A stretch of DNA of 19,338 bases from JBAXTE01 sp964653595 (GTDB lineage: Bacteria > Bacteroidota > Bacteroidia > Bacteroidales > WCHB1-69): NCBI GenBank assembly GCA_964653595.1, contig CAZZHH010000058.1:1-19338 (forward strand), given 5' to 3'. The position numbers were made by a program, and so were the translations under genes. Below, piece after piece: positions 8,180-15,585 of the stretch (position 1 is its first letter; every line of letters starts with the position of its first letter). The notes beneath the pieces are model-generated. The model made no database searches. It was not told where the DNA came from and saw nothing but the letters and a program-made list of their open reading frames with translations.

Positions 8180-9793
8180 TTAAAATAGTATTGCTATTGT
8201 CCTATCATCATGATTGCCCGGCGACCAAAAGTCCAGCCAGTTTAACAATTGGTCTGCTGAGGCTTCGTTATCATCCGAAAAATCAACCTCTTTTGATAGG
8301 TCTTGCCATAATTCATTCCATTTTTCAACTTTCAACAAATTTGCATCTGTTTCAAATTTCGGGTCAGTAATTCCGTCAGACATTAGAATTAAAGCTGTGA
8401 AATCATCAACAATATCAAATCTCAGTCTTCTGTACAATTCTGTGGGTTGAGTTATTTCTGACATTGTTAAAAAACGTGTTTGACCTGCATATTCACCGCC
8501 ATCTGATTCTCCAAGAATCTTTAAAAAATTAGTGTCTTTATTGTAAATACCAACGCCACCATCACCGACCCAAAATGCTCCGACGAACCATCCAAATTTG
8601 AATTTCTTACAAATTGACACTATTAAAGTGGTGGAATAATCTTTTAAAGGTTTGTTAGCTTTCTTTGCTTCTTCTTCAATGTTTTTTACTGCTTTAAATA
8701 CTGAATTACCGAGTATACCGTACAAAGCATCTCCCATTTTTTTTCTTCTCTCATCCGATTTTTCGTTGCTAAAGTCCTTGATTAGATTTTCAAATTCTTT
8801 TGTTTTTTCCTTAATCAGTTGTTCACAAACTTCAACTACTGTGTTACATGCTATTTCAGAACCCTTTCTTGAGGATTTCGCAGAACCGGCACCATCAGCA
8901 ACGGATAAAATATACCAATCAACTTCACTTATATATCTGATATTAAAATCATCATCACGGGGTTTACCTTCTTGGGCATGTGAACGACCTCTTTGGCTTG
9001 CTGCAACAATGTCTTTTTTGTGGGTTTTTCCAAGTCCAAATATATTGGTAGAGGATGTGACTTTTACAAAACATTTGTCGCTATCAGGTTTATAATATTC
9101 AATGTCATTTGGAGTAGGAATATTTTTCCATAATGATTTAGGGTCTGGATTAATTATAAATGTGATTTGTCTTTCGAAGACCGGTTTCCCATCTGACCAA
9201 TCTTTTCTCTTAATTTTTAGTTTTATTTTATGGTCGCCAGCAGTGTTTGGTTTTCCTTTAATTTCATTGGTGTCAGAATTAAAAATTAGCCCAATTGGCT
9301 CTAAACCTTCAAACCAAAAATCACCAATTTCTGTTAAACCAAGTTCCTCAATTTTAAATAGAAAGCAGTAATCTTGATTTACTTTACCATTTGGAATAAT
9401 AATGCTTTTATTCTTTATCTGTAATTCAAAGGAGTTAGAACTTTTATCTTTTATCTGTTCAACTTTGACGGGTTCAGGTTCAGTTTTACTCTCTGCGATT
9501 ATGGTATTTTCGTTCTGTATTAATGCTGGCTCGGTTTTATCGGAATTTATAATCGTTTCATTTTCTGCATCAATTTTTAAGTCTTCTTTTGTTTCAGATT
9601 CTTCTGATGACCCTTCATTTATTTTTATTGCATCCTCGTCTGCAATTGTATTAGTGTTTACCACAGAAAAATTTTGCCATGATGCTTTTATAAAGTCTTT
9701 TATTTCTGATTCCTTTTCGTTAAGAAATTTTGATAATTGTTCTTCGTTTTTTGCATCTATTTCAAGACTACCCATGTATTTTAAAATATCCAT
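8180..9793 (-). CDS. PP2C-family protein phosphatase with acidic N-terminus and Ig-like domain
   Basis: A metal-dependent serine/threonine phosphatase expected to oppose the kinase encoded two bases downstream. The PP2C domain covers about residues 262-537: RGRSHAQEGKPRDDD (268-282), DGAG with metal ligand D300, GDGG (410-413), SDG (472-474) and DDRT (529-532). Before it lies a serine- and acid-rich low-complexity stretch (about 48-118), then a beta domain at about 125-215. That domain contains GLIFNSDTNEIKGKPNTAG, the pattern of putative-Ig (He_PIG) modules usually seen in surface proteins. No signal peptide or membrane segment is present, so this Ig-like domain should be cytoplasmic, perhaps a binding module. 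The gene follows the TerY-C gene by two bases. Confidence 0.85.
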   Translation of the reverse strand: MDILKYMGSLEIDAKNEEQLSKFLNEKESEIKDFIKASWQNFSVVNTNTIADEDAIKINEGSSEESETKEDLKIDAENETIINSDKTEPALIQNENTIIAESKTEPEPVKVEQIKDKSSNSFELQIKNKSIIIPNGKVNQDYCFLFKIEELGLTEIGDFWFEGLEPIGLIFNSDTNEIKGKPNTAGDHKIKLKIKRKDWSDGKPVFERQITFIINPDPKSLWKNIPTPNDIEYYKPDSDKCFVKVTSSTNIFGLGKTHKKDIVAASQRGRSHAQEGKPRDDDFNIRYISEVDWYILSVADGAGSAKSSRKGSEIACNTVVEVCEQLIKEKTKEFENLIKDFSNEKSDERRKKMGDALYGILGNSVFKAVKNIEEEAKKANKPLKDYSTTLIVSICKKFKFGWFVGAFWVGDGGVGIYNKDTNFLKILGESDGGEYAGQTRFLTMSEITQPTELYRRLRFDIVDDFTALILMSDGITDPKFETDANLLKVEKWNELWQDLSKEVDFSDDNEASADQLLNWLDFWSPGNHDDRTIAILF

Positions 9794-9795
9794 AA

Positions 9796-10845
9796 TTACC
9801 CCCTTGTCCTGTTAATATTAATACTACCTTCTCCAAAACCAAATTTTGCTTCGATGCCGCACCAAGGACATTTACTAACTTCTTCTTCACCCGTACACAT
9901 TATATTTCCACAGCCACAATGACTAAAACCAAATTGATTACCACAACAAGGGCAAGCAGGAAAACCAACTAATTCAGAAGTGTTTATTTTGATTTGATTT
10001 GAATCACTTTCGCACAAATCAAAGTAAGAATTTTCAACAGGATATGCACCAACAAGTTTATAATCTACTGTGTTTAATGCTAATTCTTTAAATTCTGATG
10101 GTGAAATTCTCTTTTGATACTTGATTAAATATGGTCTTTTGGTGTTTTGACACTTGGCTAAAATAACAGCAAAATTCTCATCAACCTTTTTATTAAATCC
10201 CTTTTCAAGGTCAATTTTTGATAAATAACCATTTGTAATTGGTGCTAAATGCAAGCCATCATCTTTTGATTCTGATACACTTACACTACTCGTTTTGATT
10301 GAAGCTGTTACCCATTTAAAAAACTTCTTAAACGATTCTGAATCTGTATTTTTAAGCAATAGCACCTGGTCGGTAATTTTACCAAATATGCTCGTATCAG
10401 TGTTGTCACCCAACGAGATTACTACAAGATTGGATTTTGATTTATATTTTTGATTCCATTTATCAAAGGCGGTTTCATATTTATCTGTAGGATTACCATC
10501 AGTAAATAAGAAAATAATTGGTTTCCAATCACCCTTAATTTCTGGTGTAGTCTTTTGAAGTGATGAATCAAAATCATTCATTAAAAAATTCAGAGCATTT
10601 CCTAATGAAGTACCTCCACCTATAGGCAATTTGGGCGGATAAAAATTAAAAAGCTCAATTAAAGGCGTTATCTTTTGTGCTTTACCCGCAAAAACTATTA
10701 TTGATACGTAAACAGTTTCCAACGCATAAGGGTCGGTTCTTAGTTCCTTAATTATAGTTGCAATACCTTCTTGAACTTGTTCAATGGGTTCGCCAATCAT
10801 TGATTCAGAAACATCAATTACAAAATATATGGGTAATCTTCTCAT
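9796..10845 (-). CDS. TerY-type vWA protein with C-terminal cysteine-rich domain
   Basis: A 349-residue cytoplasmic protein. Residues 1-185 form a von Willebrand A domain with an intact metal-ion site: D11, S13, S15 (DVSES), T79 in GGGTSLG and D116 in FTDG. After a linker of about 100 residues there is a cysteine-rich end with eight cysteines (298, 300, 301, 310, 312, 317, 326, 329), probably binding two zinc ions as a ribbon. This is the layout of TerY proteins carrying the extra TerY-C region. Its ATG overlaps the stop of the small membrane protein (ATGA), and the PP2C gene follows two bases after its own stop. It is therefore the member of the three TerY proteins most directly tied to the phosphatase and kinase. 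Confidence 0.85.
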   Translation of the reverse strand: MRRLPIYFVIDVSESMIGEPIEQVQEGIATIIKELRTDPYALETVYVSIIVFAGKAQKITPLIELFNFYPPKLPIGGGTSLGNALNFLMNDFDSSLQKTTPEIKGDWKPIIFLFTDGNPTDKYETAFDKWNQKYKSKSNLVVISLGDNTDTSIFGKITDQVLLLKNTDSESFKKFFKWVTASIKTSSVSVSESKDDGLHLAPITNGYLSKIDLEKGFNKKVDENFAVILAKCQNTKRPYLIKYQKRISPSEFKELALNTVDYKLVGAYPVENSYFDLCESDSNQIKINTSELVGFPACPCCGNQFGFSHCGCGNIMCTGEEEVSKCPWCGIEAKFGFGEGSININRTRG

Positions 10846-11099
10846 AAAATGAATTTTAATGTTAGTAATAGCAACAAGAGTAAAATTATTTGCGACATAT
10901 CAACAGCAATGCCATTGCCAACTTGTGCAGGTTTAGCAATTTTTTTCAAAAAGTTTAAAAACGGATTAAATATGTTTTCAAAAAAATTGAAGGCTTTTAA
11001 GTACCTACCGGTTAGCCTATTTTTATAAGGTGTAAGTTTCGAATACAGGAATAAACCTACAATCAATACATTAACTAATATGTATAAAAATAATCTCAT
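10842..11099 (-). CDS. Small two-helix membrane protein, YggT-like
   Basis: An 85-residue protein with two hydrophobic segments (about 3-20 and 66-84) joined by a basic linker. The half FNPFLNFLKKI followed by VDMSQIILLLLLLLTL resembles one repeat of the YggT family, where a Pro-containing amphipathic stretch precedes a Asp-x-Ser-start helix. YggT proteins normally carry two such repeats. Coupled by ATGA to the TerY-C gene and six bases after the second TerY gene, it may hold the vWA-kinase-phosphatase assembly at the membrane. The YggT link is a weak pattern match; a private small membrane protein is the alternative. Confidence 0.6.
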   Translation of the reverse strand: MRLFLYILVNVLIVGLFLYSKLTPYKNRLTGRYLKAFNFFENIFNPFLNFLKKIAKPAQVGNGIAVDMSQIILLLLLLLTLKFIL

Positions 11100-11105
11100 A
11101 ACAAA

Positions 11106-11741
11106 TTATATTACAGAGTGAACCTCAGGAGGTGGAGGTGGTAACAACATTTGGTCAGTAGCACCAATACTTCTATTACCAACACTAACCGATGCTGAAA
11201 CCCATTTGAAAAACTGTTTAAATGTACCACTATCAGTTGTTTCAAGACTAACAATTTTATCGGTAATCTTTTTTACATTATCAACATCCGTTTTTGAGCC
11301 TACAATACACGCGATTATGCTACCAAAATGGCGTTTTTGTATTTCAGGTATTATTGTGTTAAAAAGCTGAGGGTCTGACGCTCTTCCATCACACATAATA
11401 AATAGTAAAGGCATCCAGTCTCCTTTTTTATCAGGCGTACTTAACTCCACTTCATTATCCACTTTTTTGCAAATAAATTGTAACGCTTCCCCTAAATGTG
11501 TTGGGCCTGATTCTGGTTGGTTAATAGTTGGTATTTGCAAACTTTCTAATTCTGTTAGAGGGACTAACAACTCAACATTTCTGTTGAAAGTAGCGATACT
11601 CATATACACTGATTCAAGTGCAAATGGGTCTTGTCTTAAACTAGCTACCATAGCCTCTAAACCTACTTTTATTGATTCAATAGGTTCACCTCTCATTGCT
11701 CCTGAGGTTTGAATCAAAATATATACTGGTAATCTTCTCAT
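11106..11741 (-). CDS. TerY-type vWA protein with degenerate metal site
   Basis: A 211-residue vWA protein alignable end to end with the TerY encoded at 12324-12962, including MRRLPVY at the start and the tail LPPPPPEV. The metal-ion-dependent adhesion motif DxSxS reads QTSGA here (Q11, S13, A15), so the key aspartate and last serine are lost, while T81 and D118 of the other loops remain. It probably does not bind metal in the usual way and may act as a constitutive partner or scaffold. The reading frame is otherwise intact, so it is not a pseudogene. It follows the PH-domain gene by 11 bases and precedes the small membrane protein by six. Confidence 0.85.
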   Translation of the reverse strand: MRRLPVYILIQTSGAMRGEPIESIKVGLEAMVASLRQDPFALESVYMSIATFNRNVELLVPLTELESLQIPTINQPESGPTHLGEALQFICKKVDNEVELSTPDKKGDWMPLLFIMCDGRASDPQLFNTIIPEIQKRHFGSIIACIVGSKTDVDNVKKITDKIVSLETTDSGTFKQFFKWVSASVSVGNRSIGATDQMLLPPPPPEVHSVI

Positions 11742-11752
11742 CCTTACTTAAT

Positions 11753-12121
11753 TTAGCATAATTCTTGAAATCTTTTTCTGAAGGTAAGTGGACTCTGGAT
11801 ATTTGCAAATATTTCTTTAGTACCACCCGTCCCTACGATTTGTAAATTACCATACCCTAAAATTCTTCCAAGAATACTTTGATTAACATTTACACTTTCT
11901 ATTTTCGACAAATTTAGTTCAACTGTTTTGCGACTAATTAATCCAGTTTTAATAATTACTCTTTTGTTGGTAATTCCAAATTCATCTGTCCATTTATCAA
12001 TTAATGGAGCAATAAAAAGAGTAAATAAAGCTCTGAACGAAACGAATATTATCCAGTGATAAGTTGTCTCATACTCAACAACTTCTCCCCGTATAAGATT
12101 ATTATTGATATAATTTCCCAT
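11753..12121 (-). CDS. Bacterial PH-domain (bPH2) membrane protein, short form
   Basis: A 122-residue protein. One hydrophobic stretch (about 22-42, from YHWIIFVSF to LFIAPLI) is followed directly by the bPH2 signature: DEFGITNKRVIIKTGLI, NLSKIESVNVNQSILGRILGYG and LQIVGTGG. Proteins of this family usually have two membrane helices before the PH-like domain; here the space fits only one, so the second may have been lost. The PH-like domain should face the cytoplasm and could give TerY or TerD proteins a membrane platform. It is the first gene after the hairpin-rich gap and so may begin a separate transcript. Confidence 0.8.
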   Translation of the reverse strand: MGNYINNNLIRGEVVEYETTYHWIIFVSFRALFTLFIAPLIDKWTDEFGITNKRVIIKTGLISRKTVELNLSKIESVNVNQSILGRILGYGNLQIVGTGGTKEIFANIQSPLTFRKRFQELC

Positions 12122-12323
12122 TATTGCTAATATTTTCAGAATTATTTTCTCCCCAAAAACAATGACATAAGCAAACTCAAAATGGATGAACCTACTTTGC
12201 GTTCTAAACCTTGTTTCGTGGTAGGAATTCCCGTTCTACGAGCAAAACTTTGTTTTGCACCGGAAATTCCTACCGCCCTTTTCCACGAAAAGGAAAACCC
12301 ATAACTTTTATTTCGTCCCATAG
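12122..12323. other. Non-coding gap inside the Ter island with nested hairpins
   Basis: No gene is visible. Between 12209 and 12293 three kinds of symmetry overlap. GCAAAAC-TTT-GTTTTGC (12242-12258) and CCTTTTC-CAC-GAAAAGG (12277-12293) are perfect 7-bp hairpins with 3-base loops. GGTAGGAATTCCCG (12220-12233) pairs with CGGAAATTCCTACC (12261-12274) over 14 bases with one mismatch. An outer arm, TTTCGTGG (12214-12221), can instead pair with CCACGAAA (12283-12290). Alternative folds are therefore possible in RNA of either strand. No long T-run follows on the minus strand. The gap separates the terD/terY half of the island from the signalling half and may be a processing site, attenuator or small repeated element. 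Confidence 0.7.
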
Positions 12324-12962
12324 TTAAACTACAATATTTACTTCTGGTGGTGGTGGTGGTAACTCATTTAAACCAGATACATCTTTTCCACTAGCTTCAA
12401 TTTTTTGACTTCCAGTACTTACGGATGCTGAAACCCATTTAAAGAATGCTTTAATAGTTGCACTGTCTGCTGTATCAAGCTGAACAACAACCTCAGTAAT
12501 TTGCTTTAAAATGCTGGTATTAGCGCCTGACCCTGCTGCACAAGCCACAACCATTCCGAATTTTTGGTTTTTAAAATCGTTTAAACCTTTCTGCCAATTG
12601 TCTGTAGGCTCACCATCTGTCATAATGAAAACCAAAGGTTTCCAATCTCCTTTTACCTCGGCTGTAGATTTTGTTACCTCTGAACTTACTTTATTTGCAA
12701 GTAAAGAAAGTGCATCACCTAAAGCAGTTGTCCCCGTTGCTTGTATGTCGGGCATCTGAAACATCGATAATTCAGTTAACGGAACAACCTGTCTTGCTGA
12801 ACTGTCAAAAGTAATTACACTTAAAAAGGCTGTTTCCAAAGCATACGGGTCTTGCCTTAACGTTGAAACCAAAACCTGAACGCCGTTTTTTACGGCTTCT
12901 ATTGGCTCACCGGTCATTGAACCGGAAATATCCAAAACTAAATAAACTGGTAATCTTCTCAT
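12324..12962 (-). CDS. terY: TerY-type vWA-domain protein with intact metal site
   Basis: A 212-residue cytoplasmic vWA protein of the tellurite-resistance TerY type. The metal site is complete: DISGS (D11, S13, S15), T79 in TGTTALGDAL and D116 in MTDG. The end carries the proline run LPPPPPEV, also present in the second TerY, possibly a docking tail for a partner. The ATG overlaps the last TerD-domain stop by four bases, so it is co-translated with the TerD block. In known Ter systems TerY works with a PP2C phosphatase and kinase, both encoded downstream here. It is followed by a 202-base structured gap. Confidence 0.9.
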   Translation of the reverse strand: MRRLPVYLVLDISGSMTGEPIEAVKNGVQVLVSTLRQDPYALETAFLSVITFDSSARQVVPLTELSMFQMPDIQATGTTALGDALSLLANKVSSEVTKSTAEVKGDWKPLVFIMTDGEPTDNWQKGLNDFKNQKFGMVVACAAGSGANTSILKQITEVVVQLDTADSATIKAFFKWVSASVSTGSQKIEASGKDVSGLNELPPPPPEVNIVV

Positions 12963-13636
12963 TTTGCGTATTTGTTTAAAATTGTTTGAATTGTTTCAAG
13001 AAAAACTTTGTCTTCTGTCGGGTCGCCTATAGCATCAAATTTCCATTCCCCATTGCGTTTATACAATTTCCCTAAAACTAAAGCCTTTTTATTAGCGAAT
13101 GTAGAGTCTGTGGTTATGTCATAGTTAGAAAACACTTTATTAACCTTTGTTGATGTCCCTTCGTACATACGGATTTTTGCGTAAGGGATATTCGTAAAAT
13201 CAAAACTCTGACCTTGATTAAGATAGATATTGATAAAAAAGAAAATCTTCTCAATTGTCGAATTTACTTTATTTAAATCTACCGTTATAATTTCATTGTC
13301 TAAACCATCATCTCCGCCTTGGTCGCCTTTTCTGTCATCACCACTATGACGTAATGAACCATCAACAGATGTCAATTTGCCAAGTGGAAGATTATTTCGT
13401 TGTAAAAAACCATTGTAATCTGGTGAATAGATATAGTCAATTAGATTTCCTGCATTATCTGTCATAATGCAACTTAAATCCAAATCGACATCTTCAATGA
13501 TTTTTTTACTTCCAAATAGTCCTTTTTTGATGGTTTCAATTGCCCCCCAATTAACACCAACACAGAAGTTCGTGAGTTTCTCTCCTGTTTCTTTTCTTAG
13601 GTCAATTTTTTGACCTTTTGATAAATTTATTGCCAT
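12959..13636 (-). CDS. TerD-domain protein, divergent (TerZ/TerA-like)
   Basis: A 225-residue cytoplasmic protein built on the TerD fold. It starts with MAINLSKGQ like its paralogues, has the metal loop DVDLDLS in place of DFDLDAS, a second acidic loop with HSGDDRKGDQGGDDG, and the LYKRNGEWKFDAIGD strand found near the end of all TerD proteins. Insertions at about 38-48 (FGSKKIIED) and in the second loop set it apart from the 184-residue canonical copies. It is the last of five tandem TerD-domain genes and overlaps terY by four bases. Assignment to TerZ rather than another subgroup is not secure. Confidence 0.85.
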   Translation of the reverse strand: MAINLSKGQKIDLRKETGEKLTNFCVGVNWGAIETIKKGLFGSKKIIEDVDLDLSCIMTDNAGNLIDYIYSPDYNGFLQRNNLPLGKLTSVDGSLRHSGDDRKGDQGGDDGLDNEIITVDLNKVNSTIEKIFFFINIYLNQGQSFDFTNIPYAKIRMYEGTSTKVNKVFSNYDITTDSTFANKKALVLGKLYKRNGEWKFDAIGDPTEDKVFLETIQTILNKYAK

Positions 13637-13655
13637 TTTCTTGATATTTTAATGG

Positions 13656-14210
13656 TTAGTTATATTTGTTTAAATAGTCTTGTAAACCACCTTTTTGTCC
13701 AACCCCAACAGCTTCAAATTTCCATTCTCCGTTTCGTTTGTACAAACGACCAAATTCAACAACCGTTTCAATAGAAAAATCTTCTTCCAATTCATATTTC
13801 AGAATTTCTTCTTTTGTATCAGGGTTGTAAACACGTACAAAGGAATTTCTCACTTGGCCAAAGTTTTGTTTGCGATTTTCTGCATCATGAATTGTTACGA
13901 CAAAACACAGTTCTGTAGCATTTGGATTGATTTTAGACAAATCAATTTTTATGCTTTCATCGTCACCATCACCAGCTCCGGTAAGATTATCACCTGTATG
14001 TTCAACAGCACCATCAGGAGAAGTTAGGTTATTGTAGAAAACAAAATGAGAATCAGTTAGAAGTTTCTTGTTTTCGCCTAATACAAAAACAGAAGCATCT
14101 AAATCAAAGTCTTGTCCTGTACTTGTAGCGTTGGCATCCCAGCCAAGCCCGACAACGAATTTTGGTAAATTCACATTTACCCGTTGCCCTTTTTCTAAAT
14201 TTATTGCCAT
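13656..14210 (-). CDS. terD: TerD/TerE family Ca2+-binding stress protein
   Basis: A 184-residue canonical TerD protein. The Ca2+-binding features are GWDAN (23-27), DFDLDAS (34-40), HTGDNLTGAGDGDDE (71-85) and the HDAENRKQNFGQVRNSFVRVY strand region, followed by LYKRNGEWKFEAVG. Family members are cytoplasmic beta-sandwich proteins that bind Ca2+ and contribute to resistance to tellurite, phage and other stresses. It is close in length and sequence to the first gene at 15584-16138, and the pair probably arose by tandem duplication. It lies between the TerA-like gene (19-base gap) and the divergent TerD gene (19-base gap). Confidence 0.93.
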   Translation of the reverse strand: MAINLEKGQRVNVNLPKFVVGLGWDANATSTGQDFDLDASVFVLGENKKLLTDSHFVFYNNLTSPDGAVEHTGDNLTGAGDGDDESIKIDLSKINPNATELCFVVTIHDAENRKQNFGQVRNSFVRVYNPDTKEEILKYELEEDFSIETVVEFGRLYKRNGEWKFEAVGVGQKGGLQDYLNKYN

Positions 14211-14229
14211 TGTATTTATGTTTTTATTA

Positions 14230-14889
14230 TTATTTACTGCCAGCAGTCCATTTCATTCCCCAATTATAAGCTTTATCGCAATCCCCGTGTCCATTGTGAA
14301 AGGTTACAAGTTTTTTAACTGTGATGGAGTCATTTTGGTCAAATAATATTTCTGCAATGGCACAAAACTTTTGAGAGCTGTATTGTTTGCCCATTTCAAC
14401 AACAATTTCAGGATTTTCAGGAACTTTTATTGTAACTACTGCATTTGTTTCAGCCCATTTTGCAACGCCTTCGTAAATAAAACAGTAAACTATAATTCTT
14501 TTAAGTTCATATAATCCTTGTGGATTAACTAAAATATTCTCCCCAGAACCAGCACCTGAGCGGTCATCGCCTGTATGCCAAACCCAGGGAATACCTGTAT
14601 ATTTTCCTTGTTTTGTTAGTCTGTCTTTGGGGCCTCCTTGTCCGTGTGCAAATTGGATTCCATCAATTACAGATTTTTGTCCATCATTAAGAAGATAAAA
14701 ACAACCTAAGTCAAGGTCAATGCCTTGCGAACCACCAAATAGACCAGATAAAAACCCTTTCTTTTGAGTTTCCTGTGTCCAATTCAAATTAATGATAATC
14801 TCCTTGTTGGATTTATTCCCTTTCGACAAGTCAATTTTATGACTGTCGCCTTGTTTTTCAAGGGTTACTTTGTTTAGATTTATTGCCAT
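14230..14889 (-). CDS. TerD-domain protein, TerA-like
   Basis: A 219-residue TerD-fold protein with a distinct N-terminus (MAINLNKVTLEKQGDSHKI) and a long basic loop FLSGLFGGSQGIDLDLG, where GIDLDLG replaces the usual DFDLDAS. The second loop reads VWHTGDDRSGAGSGEN, keeping the GDDxxG core but lacking the acidic DGDDE run, so Ca2+ binding may be weaker. The end, GHGDCDKAYNWGMKW followed by GSK, resembles the C-terminus of plasmid TerA as I remember it. TerA proteins are often longer. The gene is third in the TerD block, 11 bases after the previous stop. TerA-like is the best call; a generic TerD paralogue is the fallback. Confidence 0.82.
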   Translation of the reverse strand: MAINLNKVTLEKQGDSHKIDLSKGNKSNKEIIINLNWTQETQKKGFLSGLFGGSQGIDLDLGCFYLLNDGQKSVIDGIQFAHGQGGPKDRLTKQGKYTGIPWVWHTGDDRSGAGSGENILVNPQGLYELKRIIVYCFIYEGVAKWAETNAVVTIKVPENPEIVVEMGKQYSSQKFCAIAEILFDQNDSITVKKLVTFHNGHGDCDKAYNWGMKWTAGSK

Positions 14890-14900
14890 AGCTATTGAAT

Positions 14901-15572
14901 TTAGTTATATTTTGATAATAGTTCCTCTAAACCACCATTATGTCCAAGACCTAAAGCCTGAATTTTCCATTCGTCATTTTTTCTGTATAATCGACAGAAT
15001 TCCACAGAAGCACAAGCAGAGAAATCTTCAGTTAAATCATATAAGAATTCACCCTCACCATCCGCTTGACCCGGTCTGTATAGTCTAACATAAGCTCTTT
15101 CTACTTGTCCAAAATTCTGTTTTCTTTGCTTGTAATCAAAAATACTAACACAAATGATTATTTCTTGAACCTTGGTGCTTATTTTCGACAAATCAATATC
15201 CATTGTCTCATCGTCACCATCCTCAGAAGTTTCGCCACTTTCATCATCAAGTGAGCCTATTACAGACAATTCAGGGTCAACTGGGCGGGATTTATGCCTC
15301 ATTTCTTCATTACTACTCCAAAATGTATGTGGAGTAATTTTTAATGGGTACAAAAGATTTCCATCAGAATCAACTTTTAACCGACTTTCGCTATTGTAAA
15401 AAACTAAATAGTCATCAGATATTAATTTCTTATTAGAACCAAGCATAAAAGCCGATACATCTAAATCAAAATCATAACCTGTTGAATTATCTTCTCTAAC
15501 ATCCCAACCTAAACCGGCATGAAACTTATTCATACCAATAGCATGGTTTTGACCTTTTTCTAATCGTATCAT
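14901..15572 (-). CDS. TerD-domain protein with loop insertion
   Basis: A 223-residue TerD protein that follows the canonical copies at both ends (GLGWDVRED, GYDFDLDVSAFMLG; KQRKQNFGQVERAYVRLY; LYRKNDEWKIQALGLG). Between the second strand and the acidic loop it carries about 35 extra residues (roughly 63-110) with TFWSSNEEMRHKSRP and SVIGSLDDESGETSEDGDDE. The first acidic cluster is kept, but GDDLTG before DGDDE is replaced by LDDESGETSE. The start follows an unusually strong ribosome-binding site (AGGAGG, 15580-15585). The insertion could give this member its own partner or ligand. Confidence 0.88.
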   Translation of the reverse strand: MIRLEKGQNHAIGMNKFHAGLGWDVREDNSTGYDFDLDVSAFMLGSNKKLISDDYLVFYNSESRLKVDSDGNLLYPLKITPHTFWSSNEEMRHKSRPVDPELSVIGSLDDESGETSEDGDDETMDIDLSKISTKVQEIIICVSIFDYKQRKQNFGQVERAYVRLYRPGQADGEGEFLYDLTEDFSACASVEFCRLYRKNDEWKIQALGLGHNGGLEELLSKYN

Positions 15573-15579
15573 AACTCTT

Positions 15580-15585
15580 CCTCCT
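15580..15585 (-). promoter_or_regulatory. Strong Shine-Dalgarno site AGGAGG for the second TerD gene
   Basis: The minus strand reads TAGGAGGAAGAGTTATG: a full AGGAGG seven bases before the ATG at 15572, beginning inside the stop codon of the first TerD gene. Such sites are rare in this phylum, and the other starts in this window lack one. It fixes the start codon and suggests high expression of this paralogue. Confidence 0.7.

Noticed and set aside
8652..9815. Long plus-strand open frames opposite the PP2C gene
   Set aside because: They are Ser/Phe/Leu-rich antisense shadows of a gene with clear catalytic motifs.
11106..11741. Treating the second TerY gene as a pseudogene
   Set aside because: The frame is intact, the start and tail match its paralogue and spacing to neighbours is normal; only the metal-site residues differ.
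12209..12293. Intrinsic terminator between terY and the PH-domain gene
   Set aside because: The hairpins are strong, but there is no T-run directly after the stem on the transcribed strand, so termination is not claimed.
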